Of a stretch of 64,000 nt of DNA, positions 47,938-58,218 are shown piece after piece; positions within the stretch are counted from its first letter, which is position 1, and every line of letters starts with the position of its first letter. The translations under genes and the position numbers were made by a program. This stretch comes from UBA940 sp031547885 (GTDB lineage: Bacteria > Bacteroidota > Bacteroidia > Bacteroidales > Rikenellaceae): NCBI GenBank assembly GCA_031547885.1, contig JAVBRO010000038.1, forward strand, positions 1-64,000. The letters are read 5' to 3'. A model generated the notes under the pieces. That model ran no database searches. It saw only the letters and a list, made by a program, of their open reading frames with translations, and was not told where the DNA came from.

Positions 47938-50900
47938 ATGAGAACTTTTTTATATCTGATCCTGCTTACGGTGTTAAGCACAGCCTCGTCTGTCGTTTCA
48001 GGGCAGGATGTCGAATTCCGCCACCTGTCGACCGACGACGGGCTGACCCATTTCTCGGTCATCTCCCTCTATCAGGACGAACGCGATCTGGTCTGGTGCG
48101 GCACGCGCAACGGCGTAAGCCTCTACAACGGCCGAGAATTCAAGGAATACCGCTACCATAAAGGGGATGAAACATCCCTTTTCTGCAACACGATAATGGG
48201 TATTACCGGCGACCGCAACGGCCATGTGTTCCTGCACACCATCCAGGGCATAGCCATGTTCGACATGGTTTCCGAGAATTTCTCGGTGCTTTTTAAAGGA
48301 GCGGTCTCGGCCATGTACTATGACGACGGCCTCTATTTCGCAAGCGGCAGCGCCGTATATTTTTATGACGGCGGACATATAAAGCCTTACTATGAACTGC
48401 CCGATAAAAAAGACCTGATAGTAAGTCTGCACAGGAGCGATCCGGCGCTCTATATAGGCACCGAAAATAACGGCCTGTACCGTCTTGATGCCGACGGCGG
48501 AGTGCAGCACCTCATAGATAAGGGCCGGATAGGTTGTATTTTTCAGGACAGCCGCGGAAGGCTCTGGGTCGGGAGCTGGGAGTCAGGCCTATACCGGTTC
48601 TCCGATGACGGTATGACGCATTACAGACACAGGCCCGGAACCGCGGGAACCATAAGTTCCGATTTCATACGCGCCTGCTGCGAGGACCGCTACGGGAATA
48701 TATGGATCGGCACGTTCGACGGGCTGAACCGTTTCGATGAAAGTTCGGGAACTTTTACCGATTACCTGCGCCGCGACAACGAGTCTGAGAATATCTATTC
48801 ATCCGTCTGGAGCCTGCTGTGCGACCATCAGGGCACCCTTTGGATAGGTACTTACTACGGCGGGGTGTGCTGTTTCAACCCGCAGCGCGAGATATTCCGC
48901 CATTTCAACGCCTCGCGTGAATACGAAGGCGGGTTGAGTTACCCCACTATCGGGAAGATGGCGGAAGACAGCCGCAGCAACATCTGGATATGTACCGACG
49001 GCGGCGGCCTCAATATGTACGATCCCCGCAGCGGCCGGTTCGAATGGTACAGGCACAGCGCCTCGGCGAACTCCATATCGCACGACAACATCAAGGCTTT
49101 CTGGTATGATCAGGCTGCAGATATACTTTGGATCGGGACCCATCTGGGCGGACTGAACAGGCTCGACCTGAAGAGCGGCCGTTTCACCAACTATTACGAC
49201 ACCCGGTCGGGGGCGGAACCGCTCAGGTCGAATATAATATCCACGATCGTCCCCTACGACGGCAAACTCATATTGGCCACGCAGGCGGGAGTAATGCTTT
49301 TCGACCCACGGACCGGCGGGTATGAACAGCTTTTTTCGGGTCCCGGGGGAGTGTCGACCATCCCGCAGGTGAACGACCTGCTGATAGACCGGCAGGGAAC
49401 CTTATGGATAGTAGGCACCGACGGGATCATCTCGTACCGCTTCGCCGACGGCAGGATGACGCATTACGGCTACGATCCGTCGAAGCCCGGCTCGCTCTGC
49501 AGTCCGCATATACACAGCATCTACCTCGACAGCCGCAACAACCTGTGGATATGCTCCGGAGACAGCGGAATGGATGTCTATGATTACGAAACCGACAGCT
49601 TCGGGAATTTTTCGGGCCTGTCGGGCGACTGTGTCTACGGCGTGCGCGAACTCCGGTCCGGAAAACTTATCGCGCTGACGAACAGGGGAATTTCGCTTAT
49701 CGAAAAAAAAGACGGGGGCGCCGTCACTGTGCTTAGCGAATGGCCCATGAACACTATAAACGAAAATTCGATGTTCCAGGCCGCCGACGGTACGATATAC
49801 ATAGGCAGGACCGACGGCATGATATCGTTCAAAGAGTCTGATCTTATACACCCCCCGGCGTCGTTCAACATACTTCCGTACAGGCTGCTGGTGAACGGGC
49901 AGGAAGTAAGGGTGGGGGATGAGACCGACATCCTGAAGGAAGCGCTTTACAAGACGGGGAAAATAGTTCTCCGAAGCTCGCAGTCCCTCTTCACTATCGG
50001 ATATGCGATCTCGAATTACCTGCCCGGCGAACCCGAAAGCCTGGTCTACCAGATGAAGGGCTTCTCGAACACCTGGACCCCGATGCGTGAAAGCCGCGAA
50101 ATAACATACACGAACCTCAAGCCCGGAAACTACACCCTGACGGTGAAATCCGCCGATCAGCAGACGCTGCCGGTCCTGAAAAGTTCGCTGGAGATAGAGA
50201 TACTTCCGCCCTGGTACCTTACACGATGGGCTTCCATTATGTATGCGGCTGTTTCCATCCTGATCGTATATTTCCTTGTGCGTATATACAGCAACAGGAT
50301 ACAGTTGCAGGAATCACTCAAATACGAACGGCAGCATATACGGGATGTGGAAGAACTCAACCAGTCGAAACTCCGTTTCTTCACCAACGTTTCGCACGAA
50401 TTCCGTACTCCGCTGACGCTTATTATCGGGCAGATGGAGAGCGTACTGGGTGGAAAACAGCTGCCGCCGCCGGTGTATCAAAAATTCATGGGCATATACC
50501 GCAACAGCATGCAGCTCAAGGAGCTGATAACAGAACTGCTCGATTTCCGGAAGCAGGAGCAGGGCTTCATGAAAATGAAGGTGCGGCGCGGGGACATCGC
50601 CGGTTTCCTGTATGAGAATTATCTTCTGTTCAGGGAATACGCCGCCGCACGGGGGGTCGGAATGTCGTTCGAAAAACCCGAAGGGCCTGTCTATCTGTGG
50701 TATAACGCCAAACAGATGCAGAAGGTCGTAAACAACCTGCTATCCAATGCTTTGAAACACACTCCCCCGGGCGGGGAAATACTCCTCTCGATCGGCGGTG
50801 GCGACGGGGCCGCGGTGATCGCGATAGCGGACAACGGATGCGGGATAGATCCCGGGGAAACAGAGAGGATATTCGAAAATTTCTATCAGGCAGATACGAA

Positions 50901-51969
50901 CGATGCGGCGCCCGGAACGGGTGTGGGACTTGCGCTCACAAGGTCGATCGTTGAAATGCACGGGGGTACTATAAAGGCTTCCGGAGAAAAAGGGGCGGGA
51001 ATGACCTTTACCGTCACGTTGCCAAAGGGAAGCGGCCATTTTTCTGAAGAACAGCTGGGCGGAGAGGCCGATGCTGCAGATGTTATGAATTATCCCGGCG
51101 GGTACACCGTCGGCGATATGCCTTTGCCCGTGCCGTCCGGCGTCGAAACAGAAGAGATAAATACGGCGGACGGCAATGCGCTGAAAATGCTCGTCGTGGA
51201 AGATAACGAACAGTTGAGGGATATGCTCGTGCAGATATTTGCGCCATTCTATTCCGTTACTACGGCCGGAGACGGGGCCGAAGGGCTGGAAAAGGCATCG
51301 TCGGAGAGATTCGATATCATCGTCAGCGATGTGGTGATGCCCCGCATGTCGGGTATCGAACTGTGCAAGGCGATAAAAAGCAATATGGAGACCTGCCACA
51401 TCCCGGTCATACTGCTGACCGCCCGCACCGGCGTGGACCATAATCTGGAAGGTCTGAATGTCGGCGCCGACGACTACGTCACCAAACCGTTCAGCGTGCC
51501 CATACTCATATCGCGGTGCAACAACATGGTGAAGAACAGGCTCCTGCTGCAGGAAAAATTCAGCCGCCAGCCGCTTGCCAGTCCGCGCATCCTGGCTGCC
51601 AACCCGCTCGACAAAGAGTTCCTCGACAGGGTCGTCGGAATAATCGAGGAGCGCCTTAACGACAGTAAATTCGGTATAGATGTCCTTGTGTCGGAAATGC
51701 TTATCGGCCGTACCAGGCTTTTCGAGAAACTAAAGGCGGTCACCGGCCAGACCCCGTCGGACTTCATTTCCACCATCCGCCTTAAAAAGGCGGCGTTCTG
51801 GCTGATGAACAATCCCGAGCTGACCGTTTCCGAGATCGCCTACCGCGCGGGGTACTCGTCCGCCAGATACTTCAGCCGGACCTTCAAGGAACGATACGGC
51901 ATGATTCCTTCGGATTACCGGAGAGGTTCTCCCGCGGGAGATCCCGATCCCGGCGGAACAGCGGATTGA
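47938..51969 (+). CDS. Hybrid two-component system sensor/regulator (HTCS) of the PUL
   Basis: 1343 residues with all HTCS parts in one chain. Signal peptide (1-23); a periplasmic sensor of Reg_prop beta-propeller blades (about 25-640; repeated DSRGRLWVGSWESGLYRF-like units) and a Y_Y_Y domain (about 690-755). A membrane helix follows (about 762-785), then HisKA with H820 in NVSHEFRTPLTLI, HATPase (about 915-1025; NNLLSNALKHTPPGG, DNGCGI, GTGVGLALTRS), a receiver with D1131 in IIVSDVVMPRMSG, and a C-terminal AraC-type HTH (about 1235-1335; VSEIAYRAGYSSARYFSRTF). It senses an oligosaccharide in the periplasm and activates the adjacent glycan genes. All catalytic residues are present. Confidence 0.96.
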   Translation: MRTFLYLILLTVLSTASSVVSGQDVEFRHLSTDDGLTHFSVISLYQDERDLVWCGTRNGVSLYNGREFKEYRYHKGDETSLFCNTIMGITGDRNGHVFLHTIQGIAMFDMVSENFSVLFKGAVSAMYYDDGLYFASGSAVYFYDGGHIKPYYELPDKKDLIVSLHRSDPALYIGTENNGLYRLDADGGVQHLIDKGRIGCIFQDSRGRLWVGSWESGLYRFSDDGMTHYRHRPGTAGTISSDFIRACCEDRYGNIWIGTFDGLNRFDESSGTFTDYLRRDNESENIYSSVWSLLCDHQGTLWIGTYYGGVCCFNPQREIFRHFNASREYEGGLSYPTIGKMAEDSRSNIWICTDGGGLNMYDPRSGRFEWYRHSASANSISHDNIKAFWYDQAADILWIGTHLGGLNRLDLKSGRFTNYYDTRSGAEPLRSNIISTIVPYDGKLILATQAGVMLFDPRTGGYEQLFSGPGGVSTIPQVNDLLIDRQGTLWIVGTDGIISYRFADGRMTHYGYDPSKPGSLCSPHIHSIYLDSRNNLWICSGDSGMDVYDYETDSFGNFSGLSGDCVYGVRELRSGKLIALTNRGISLIEKKDGGAVTVLSEWPMNTINENSMFQAADGTIYIGRTDGMISFKESDLIHPPASFNILPYRLLVNGQEVRVGDETDILKEALYKTGKIVLRSSQSLFTIGYAISNYLPGEPESLVYQMKGFSNTWTPMRESREITYTNLKPGNYTLTVKSADQQTLPVLKSSLEIEILPPWYLTRWASIMYAAVSILIVYFLVRIYSNRIQLQESLKYERQHIRDVEELNQSKLRFFTNVSHEFRTPLTLIIGQMESVLGGKQLPPPVYQKFMGIYRNSMQLKELITELLDFRKQEQGFMKMKVRRGDIAGFLYENYLLFREYAAARGVGMSFEKPEGPVYLWYNAKQMQKVVNNLLSNALKHTPPGGEILLSIGGGDGAAVIAIADNGCGIDPGETERIFENFYQADTNDAAPGTGVGLALTRSIVEMHGGTIKASGEKGAGMTFTVTLPKGSGHFSEEQLGGEADAADVMNYPGGYTVGDMPLPVPSGVETEEINTADGNALKMLVVEDNEQLRDMLVQIFAPFYSVTTAGDGAEGLEKASSERFDIIVSDVVMPRMSGIELCKAIKSNMETCHIPVILLTARTGVDHNLEGLNVGADDYVTKPFSVPILISRCNNMVKNRLLLQEKFSRQPLASPRILAANPLDKEFLDRVVGIIEERLNDSKFGIDVLVSEMLIGRTRLFEKLKAVTGQTPSDFISTIRLKKAAFWLMNNPELTVSEIAYRAGYSSARYFSRTFKERYGMIPSDYRRGSPAGDPDPGGTAD

Positions 51970-52166
51970 TCCGGGGCTTTTTCAGTGTTACGACTGCCAA
52001 CAGGTTTGACGAGCCGACACTCGCCGGACCTGTTTTTATTTCCCGCTTCCCCCCGGCTCCGGGAACGGCCGCAACCGACGTGCATTTATCGTCCGTTTCT
52101 GGTGCCAAATGCGTCCGGGCGCGTCAAAAAGCCATCTTTTCAGAATAGATTTGTGATCGAAACATC

Positions 52167-52174
52167 TACTTTTG
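52167..52174 (+). promoter_or_regulatory. -7 promoter element of the PUL structural genes
   Basis: TACTTTTG matches TAnnTTTG, 35 bp ahead of the beta-helix gene. This is the only consensus promoter found between the HTCS gene and the GH3 gene, so one transcript may cover the whole locus. Confidence 0.6.
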
Positions 52175-52209
52175 AATCGTTCACCCATATAAAATATTAA
52201 CCTACACGT

Positions 52210-53895
52210 ATGAAAAAAATGAATTTCATGTTTATTTTCCTTCTTATGATATGCGGCGGCTGCGGCGGCGACAAGCCCCCGGTGGACCCTGTAAATCCCC
52301 CTGCCGATATCACCTATTCCGATGCGGTCACGCCGCCCGCTATATCCCAGATAGACGAAAGCGACTATACTGTATATTATATCGACAGCAAGGCCGGTAA
52401 TGATGCCAACGACGGACTGTCGGCCGAAAAGCCTTTCAAGAGTCTGGACAAGATAGCTTCGATACAAAAAAACGGCGCCGTGAAGGTGCTGCTTAAAAGC
52501 GGTTCCGAATTTACGGGCACTCTGACATTGAAAGACCTTAACGGGACTGCCCAAAAACCGTTCATCGTCGATATCTACGGCGGGACCGAACGCCCGGTCA
52601 TAAAAGGTATCGGCGAGCAGGCTGTCCTGATACAGGACGACAATGTGCGTTTCCGCAATATCCATATAACCAATAAAACGGGCAAAAGGGGACTTCGTAT
52701 ACAGGCCATGTCTGCCGGGGCGATGGAAAATATCCAGGTCGCGGGCTGCCGCTTCGAGGAGATCAACTGGGCGGGAGACGATGCATTCGTGGGTGTGAAG
52801 CCGACCGACCTCAATGTCACCGCCATCTGCACCAACGCCAATTTCAATAAGGAGTACGGCGGCATCATCGTGGAAGCGTTCACATCCCGGGAAACCGGAG
52901 CGAGTTGGTACGAGAACCTCTACCTGACCGGTAACGAGTTCTTCCAGGTCTGCCGCACAGGCATCTTGATAACCACCAGATGGGGAACCCGTACTGCGCC
53001 GGGCGAAGGCTACAACGAATATGTGAATGACGACACCAACTGGTATCCCTGCCGCAATGTGGTGATACAGGGCAACGATATCCGGTATGTCGGTGGCGAC
53101 GGAGTGATCCTGATGGGCTCGGACAACTCTTTTCTCGACCATAACGTCTGCTATTACGCAAACTTCCTGGGACGTACGGGGCATGCCAGCGCAGGTATAT
53201 GGCCATATTCGAGCCGTAATACCGTGATGCAGTTCAACGAGTGCGCCTACACCCAGTGGGCCAACGGCAGTTCTGACGGAGAGGGGATGGACGTGGACAT
53301 CGCCTGCAAAAATACCACCATCCAGTATAATTACATCCATCATAACGTCGGCGGCGGCATCCTGATGTGCAACAAGGTCGGCGGCGACCACCAGGGGACC
53401 GTGATCCGGAACAACGTCCTGCTGAACAACGGCGGAACGATAAAAGGTTCCTTCATGGTGATATCGACCCTTGTGGGCAGCGCCGAAATCTACAATAACA
53501 TTGTGATAACCGACCAGACCAACCGCAGGATACTGTTCAGCGACGACTGGGGAAAATCGGGTAACTCCCACGACATAACCTTCCGCAACAATATTTTCGT
53601 GGCTACCCAGCCCGCCATCGGCATCTTCGACCGGTCGTACATAGATAACTGCGTGTTCGAGAACAACCTTTACTACAATCTGGGAAATTTCTCGACAATG
53701 GATGCCAAATCGCAAATGTACAATCCCGGCATTACGGTTCCGTCAGTCACCGACGGGTATGCGAACGGACTTCTTTGTAAACCCACTGCAGGCGCGGTCT
53801 TCACCGGCGGAATGCTCTTCGACGGCATGCTCAAAACCGATATCGCCGGAAATTCGACGATCGGAATCAGCTACCTGGGGGCGTTTGCAAAATAG
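52210..53895 (+). CDS. Right-handed parallel beta-helix lipoprotein, possible polysaccharide lyase or glycan-binding protein
   Basis: 561 residues. Signal peptide with Cys-rich lipobox (MICGGCGG), so surface-anchored. The fold is shown by YYIDSKAGNDANDGLSAEKP at the start (the opening of many PbH1/DUF1565 proteins) and by repeated short turns with Asn ladders such as NVVIQGNDIRYVGGDGVILM and TTIQYNYIHHNVGGGILMC (about 270-480). Beta-helix proteins include polysaccharide lyases and epimerases; a catalytic set cannot be identified by eye. A lyase here would fit the downstream GH88, which needs unsaturated uronides. First structural gene of the PUL. Confidence 0.85.
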   Translation: MKKMNFMFIFLLMICGGCGGDKPPVDPVNPPADITYSDAVTPPAISQIDESDYTVYYIDSKAGNDANDGLSAEKPFKSLDKIASIQKNGAVKVLLKSGSEFTGTLTLKDLNGTAQKPFIVDIYGGTERPVIKGIGEQAVLIQDDNVRFRNIHITNKTGKRGLRIQAMSAGAMENIQVAGCRFEEINWAGDDAFVGVKPTDLNVTAICTNANFNKEYGGIIVEAFTSRETGASWYENLYLTGNEFFQVCRTGILITTRWGTRTAPGEGYNEYVNDDTNWYPCRNVVIQGNDIRYVGGDGVILMGSDNSFLDHNVCYYANFLGRTGHASAGIWPYSSRNTVMQFNECAYTQWANGSSDGEGMDVDIACKNTTIQYNYIHHNVGGGILMCNKVGGDHQGTVIRNNVLLNNGGTIKGSFMVISTLVGSAEIYNNIVITDQTNRRILFSDDWGKSGNSHDITFRNNIFVATQPAIGIFDRSYIDNCVFENNLYYNLGNFSTMDAKSQMYNPGITVPSVTDGYANGLLCKPTAGAVFTGGMLFDGMLKTDIAGNSTIGISYLGAFAK

Positions 53896-53927
53896 CACTG
53901 CTGACTAAACTTAAAACCCTAATTTAT

Positions 53928-54974
53928 ATGAAGAAAATTTTTAATATTTTTTTACTCGGAGCGCTGCTGGCCGGTTTTGCGGCATGCAACGACAAGGACC
54001 AAAGCGTCTTTGAGGTGCTCGGTGAAAAAAGCTTCTCCGTAGAAAAGGAAGGAGAACTTATTTCCGTAATCCTGCGGACTACCCAGGATTATACGGTGAC
54101 ACCCGAGGGCAATTGGTGCAATATCCTCGCAAAACAGGCGATCGGTTTCAAGATCAACGTAAATGAGAATGTAACGATCAAGGAGCGCGAGAATAGGATC
54201 ACCGTGGAGTCTCCCGGATACGACCCTGTCGTCATAACAATCAGCCAGGATCCCGGCGACCTCTTCTTCAGGATCGCCGAAAGCGAAAAAACGAGGATGT
54301 TCCCCCAGGCCGGCGAAACCCAGACGGTGGTTATCCAGACCAACCTCGACAGTTACGATGTGGAGCCTGATGCAGGCTGGTGTACGGTAAGCAATAAAAC
54401 GCAGAGCGGTTTCAATCTGACGGCGGAAAAGAACGAAGGCTCGCGCCGTACCTGCTCCGTGACGATAAAGGCCGAAGGAATGTCCGACATTCCCATCAAG
54501 GTTACCCAGAACGGCGAACCGTTCCTGAGGAACCCATATTTCCTCGACGGTAATTTCGACCCGTGGGTGATCGAACGTACCTCTGAAACGATCTTCGTTG
54601 CAGGCACATGGATTCCGGCTTCCATCACAGATGCAGACAAGAGCCGCTACCGCGCCATCAAGATCGATGCCGGAAGCGGAGAAGGCTCCATTTTCCAGAC
54701 GGTGAACAACATCCCTGACGGCACCTACACGCTGAGGTTCATTTGCCAGGCCGGCGGCAATACTCCCAACGGCGACGACCTGTGGCTCTCGATCATCGAC
54801 AGCAACGGCGTCGAGACCAAGGAGAGTATCTACACCGAGTCGCGCGGCGGATGGATGACCATTACCCGTACGCTCGAGATCACGGGAGGCAAATGCACCA
54901 TAGGGCTACGCGCCTATCGAAGCACAAGCTCTTCGCCTCTCTGGTTCCACGCCCTGGGCTTCGTGCTCGAATAA
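53928..54974 (+). CDS. BACON-domain lipoprotein, putative surface glycan-binding protein
   Basis: 348 residues. Lipobox AGFAAC (Cys 20). Two BACON-type domains follow: about 32-110 (FSVEKEGELISVILRTTQDY, VTPEGNWCNI) and about 118-200 (FPQAGETQTVVIQTNLDSYD, VEPDAGWCTV). The C-terminal part (about 205-348) is a jelly-roll-like, carbohydrate-binding-module-like domain (DGTYTLRFICQAGGNTPNGD, WFHALGFVLE). Proteins with this architecture act as SusE/F-like glycan binders at the surface. Position directly before susC supports that role. Confidence 0.87.
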   Translation: MKKIFNIFLLGALLAGFAACNDKDQSVFEVLGEKSFSVEKEGELISVILRTTQDYTVTPEGNWCNILAKQAIGFKINVNENVTIKERENRITVESPGYDPVVITISQDPGDLFFRIAESEKTRMFPQAGETQTVVIQTNLDSYDVEPDAGWCTVSNKTQSGFNLTAEKNEGSRRTCSVTIKAEGMSDIPIKVTQNGEPFLRNPYFLDGNFDPWVIERTSETIFVAGTWIPASITDADKSRYRAIKIDAGSGEGSIFQTVNNIPDGTYTLRFICQAGGNTPNGDDLWLSIIDSNGVETKESIYTESRGGWMTITRTLEITGGKCTIGLRAYRSTSSSPLWFHALGFVLE

Positions 54975-55002
54975 AAGGATATTAACAAGAAAAAATATTT
55001 AT

Positions 55003-58000
55003 ATGAACTACAATATAAATCAGAAGAAGAGGGAAACCGGTCGTAAAAGCGGCATGAAGCTCCTGTTTCCGGCCATGCTTCTGTTGTGCATGTTCCTTGC
55101 CGGAACAGCCCGGGCACAGCAAAACCTGAATGTCACAGGTACGGTACTCGACGAAAAAGGCGTTGCAGTGGCCGGAGCCGCCGTAACCATAAAGAACGGA
55201 ACGGGCGGAACTGCTGCCGGCAACGACGGGAAGTTCACATTGTCGGTCCCGGAAAAGAGCGTTATCGTCGTGTCGTGCCCCGGCTATATACAGACCGAGG
55301 TGAATACAGCATCGCAGACCGACTTTATCATCACCCTCAAGGAGGACATCAACACCCTGGACGAAGTGGTCGTGGTCGGTTACGGTACTCAGCGCAGGGG
55401 AGATGTCACGGGGGCCATTTCATCGGTCCGCGGCGACGAACTTCCCAAGATCGGTTCGACGACTCTGGCACAGGCTCTGAAAGGGCAGGTCGCCGGCCTC
55501 TCGTTCTCGCAGACCAGCAACCAGCCCGGTGCGGCCGTATGGATGCAGATCCGCGGCGCCGCGACCGGAGCTTCGCCCCTCATAGTGATCGACGGCGTGC
55601 CCGTCAGCACGATGTGGGAACCCGATCCCGGACTCGATTACGGCAAGGGCAGCAAGGAGAGTATACTCGACAACCTGAATCCCGACGACATCCAGGATAT
55701 CCAGGTGTTGAAGGACGCCAGCGCCACCTCGATCTACGGTTCGCAGGCTGCCGGCGGCGTTATCCTGATAACCACAAAGAAAGGTGCTCAGGGACGCACC
55801 GAAGTATCTTTCAAGTCCTCTTACACGACCCAGTGGATAGCAAAAAAACCGGAAGTGCTGGGCGCGAAAGATTTTATGAACGAAGTGAACCGCTACCAGC
55901 TCCAGCAGTACGTCTACGATCAGCAGTATTATCCGTGGGGTGAGAAGCCGCTGCCTTCGCCCGAGGATCTTCTTTCGGAATTCCACGCCAAATATGCTTC
56001 CGAGCCGAACAAAGGGTATATTTTCGATCCGGCGGGCATAGACGGTTTCCCGGGAGGTACCGACTGGTATGACGAAGTGACCCGCAAGGGGAGCATCCAG
56101 CAGTACGACCTCTCGGTCAATGGAGGCAACGATAAAACTACATGGCGCATCGCCCTGGGTTATATGGCCAACGACGGTATCGCCAAGAACAACAGCTACG
56201 ACCGTACTACGGGCCGCATTAACCTCGACCATAAGTTCAACAAGTGGATCAACGCCGGACTGAGCGCTTCATATTCATACCTGAAATCGAGCGACGTCGC
56301 CCTCACGGGAACTTCCGGTACGACGGTCCTTTTCCAGGCCGCACGCGGCTACGACCCGACCGTTCCGGTGTACGATGTCAACGGCAAGCTGTCGGGCCCT
56401 ACCATCGAGAGGAGCACCGCCATCAATCCCATGTCGATCCTGGACCTGTCGATGGAGACCAAGAAAGACAATCTGCTGACTTCGGCCTATGTCGAGTTCA
56501 AGCCTATAAAAGAGCTTTCCATTCTGGGAACGTTCGGTTACGACCGCAAATTCGCACAGACCGGCAGCTACGTGGCCTCGACCACCAAGCAGGGCGAAGA
56601 CTATGACGGAGTCGCGAAAGTGAACCGCAGCGACCTGTCGAACAATTACGTGAACGTGAGGGCCACTTACAGCAAGGTTTTCGCCGAAGACCACTCGCTT
56701 TCAGTTATGGCCGGCTGGGAATTCCAGAAGCAGATGTCTGAAGGCCTTTCCGGATGGAACACCGGTTTCCCATACGACGGGGTGCTCTGGTACAATCTGG
56801 AACTCGGCACCAACGAACGTCCGCGCGTCTATTCTTCGGGCGAATCGAGCGAAACGGCCTCTTTGATAGCGCGTCTGAACTACGCCTACAAGGACCGCTA
56901 CCTGCTGACCGCCAACTTCCGCCGCGACGGCTCTTCGAACTTCGCCCCCAACAAACAGTGGGGTAATTTCGGGGGTGTGGCTCTCGCATGGCGCCTGAGC
57001 GAAGAGAACTGGCTCAAGGACGTGAAGTGGCTATACAATCTGAAGCTGCGTGCAGGGTACGGTGTCACCGGTTATGCCGGGAGCCTGACCGGGATACAGA
57101 CTTACTATGCGCCTGGTTACGACTACTATTTCAACAACACACCCAGCAGCGGAGTCCGTCTCGAAGTCATCGGGAACCCCGACCTGTCGTGGGAATCGCA
57201 GTACGATATCAACGCCGGTCTCGACTTCGGCTTCTTCCAGAACAGGTTCGGCGGCAGCATCGACGTTTACGAACGCACGATCCGCGACCGCATAGGCAAA
57301 AAGAACCTTATGTCGTACCAGGCGGTAAATACGCTGCACTACAACACCCAGCGTATAGACAAAACGACAGGCGTCGACTTCTCGCTCTATGCCATTCCGT
57401 TCAGCACCCATGATTTTCAGTGGAGCACCCAGTTCACCCTGACCTACTACCGCGACAAGACCACCCGCCGCGACCCGTCGGAAGTGCTGGATATCAACCA
57501 GAATGCACGATATACCTGGAACGACCTGTGGTATCACACATCGGCCGGCCTGCTGCAGTACGGCGAGGTCAATCCCGGCCAGAACCTCACCGACCGCCGC
57601 GCAGGCGAGGTCAAAATACTCGATATGAACGGATACATGCGCGACGAGAACGGCAACAAGGTCTATGACGCCAACGGCAAACCCATGTATTCGGGCGCCC
57701 CCGACGGAATAATCGACAATGCCGACCTTATCCTGCTGGGCAACAACACGCCGATCCCGTTCAGCTGGAACAACACGTTCCGGTGGAAGGATTTCGATCT
57801 GGGCATCAATATATACGGTAAATTCCACATGTGGCGGGCGAATGACAAAAGGGTGAACGTGAATCCCGAATCGCTGCTCACAGGCGGCAACACCCTGATA
57901 TACGTCCGCGACCAGTTCAGCTACGACAACCTCGAATCGGGCGAACCTTCGTTCCGTTTCTGGCAGTCGGGCGGCGTGGGCTACGGCGACTTCTTCCTGG

Positions 58001-58212
58001 AAAAGGCATGGTTTATCCGTATCGACAACATCACGCTGGGATATTCGCTGCCAAAACACCTTATCAAAGGTATTTTCAGCAACGTCAGGTTCTACGCCTC
58101 GGTAAAGAACATAGCCACCATCACTCCTTTCAAGGGATACGATCCCGAATATGATGTTTCACTCTATCCGAGCACAAGTTCATTCACATTCGGCCTCGAC
58201 CTTAAATTCTAA
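55003..58212 (+). CDS. SusC/RagA-family TonB-linked outer-membrane transporter
   Basis: 1069 residues. Signal peptide after an N-terminal extension (cleavage near residue 39, ARAQQ), a CarboxypepD_reg-like domain (about 42-118: VTGTVLDEKGVAVAGAAVTI), the SusC hallmark LDEVVVVGYGTQRRGDVTGA (about 120-139), plug with GATGASPLIVIDGVPV and LKDASATSIYGSQAAGGVIL, and a large barrel ending TFGLDLKF. It imports oligosaccharides with the SusD lid encoded 6 bp downstream. No STN domain is present, so control is by the HTCS rather than an ECF/FecR relay. Confidence 0.97.
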   Translation: MNYNINQKKRETGRKSGMKLLFPAMLLLCMFLAGTARAQQNLNVTGTVLDEKGVAVAGAAVTIKNGTGGTAAGNDGKFTLSVPEKSVIVVSCPGYIQTEVNTASQTDFIITLKEDINTLDEVVVVGYGTQRRGDVTGAISSVRGDELPKIGSTTLAQALKGQVAGLSFSQTSNQPGAAVWMQIRGAATGASPLIVIDGVPVSTMWEPDPGLDYGKGSKESILDNLNPDDIQDIQVLKDASATSIYGSQAAGGVILITTKKGAQGRTEVSFKSSYTTQWIAKKPEVLGAKDFMNEVNRYQLQQYVYDQQYYPWGEKPLPSPEDLLSEFHAKYASEPNKGYIFDPAGIDGFPGGTDWYDEVTRKGSIQQYDLSVNGGNDKTTWRIALGYMANDGIAKNNSYDRTTGRINLDHKFNKWINAGLSASYSYLKSSDVALTGTSGTTVLFQAARGYDPTVPVYDVNGKLSGPTIERSTAINPMSILDLSMETKKDNLLTSAYVEFKPIKELSILGTFGYDRKFAQTGSYVASTTKQGEDYDGVAKVNRSDLSNNYVNVRATYSKVFAEDHSLSVMAGWEFQKQMSEGLSGWNTGFPYDGVLWYNLELGTNERPRVYSSGESSETASLIARLNYAYKDRYLLTANFRRDGSSNFAPNKQWGNFGGVALAWRLSEENWLKDVKWLYNLKLRAGYGVTGYAGSLTGIQTYYAPGYDYYFNNTPSSGVRLEVIGNPDLSWESQYDINAGLDFGFFQNRFGGSIDVYERTIRDRIGKKNLMSYQAVNTLHYNTQRIDKTTGVDFSLYAIPFSTHDFQWSTQFTLTYYRDKTTRRDPSEVLDINQNARYTWNDLWYHTSAGLLQYGEVNPGQNLTDRRAGEVKILDMNGYMRDENGNKVYDANGKPMYSGAPDGIIDNADLILLGNNTPIPFSWNNTFRWKDFDLGINIYGKFHMWRANDKRVNVNPESLLTGGNTLIYVRDQFSYDNLESGEPSFRFWQSGGVGYGDFFLEKAWFIRIDNITLGYSLPKHLIKGIFSNVRFYASVKNIATITPFKGYDPEYDVSLYPSTSSFTFGLDLKF

Positions 58213-58218
58213 CGAACT

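Noticed and set aside
52036..53715. Minus-strand frame of 559 codons opposite the beta-helix gene
   Set aside because: The plus strand encodes a clear lipoprotein with beta-helix repeats in a PUL; the antisense frame lacks a signal sequence and family resemblance and reflects codon bias in GC-rich DNA.
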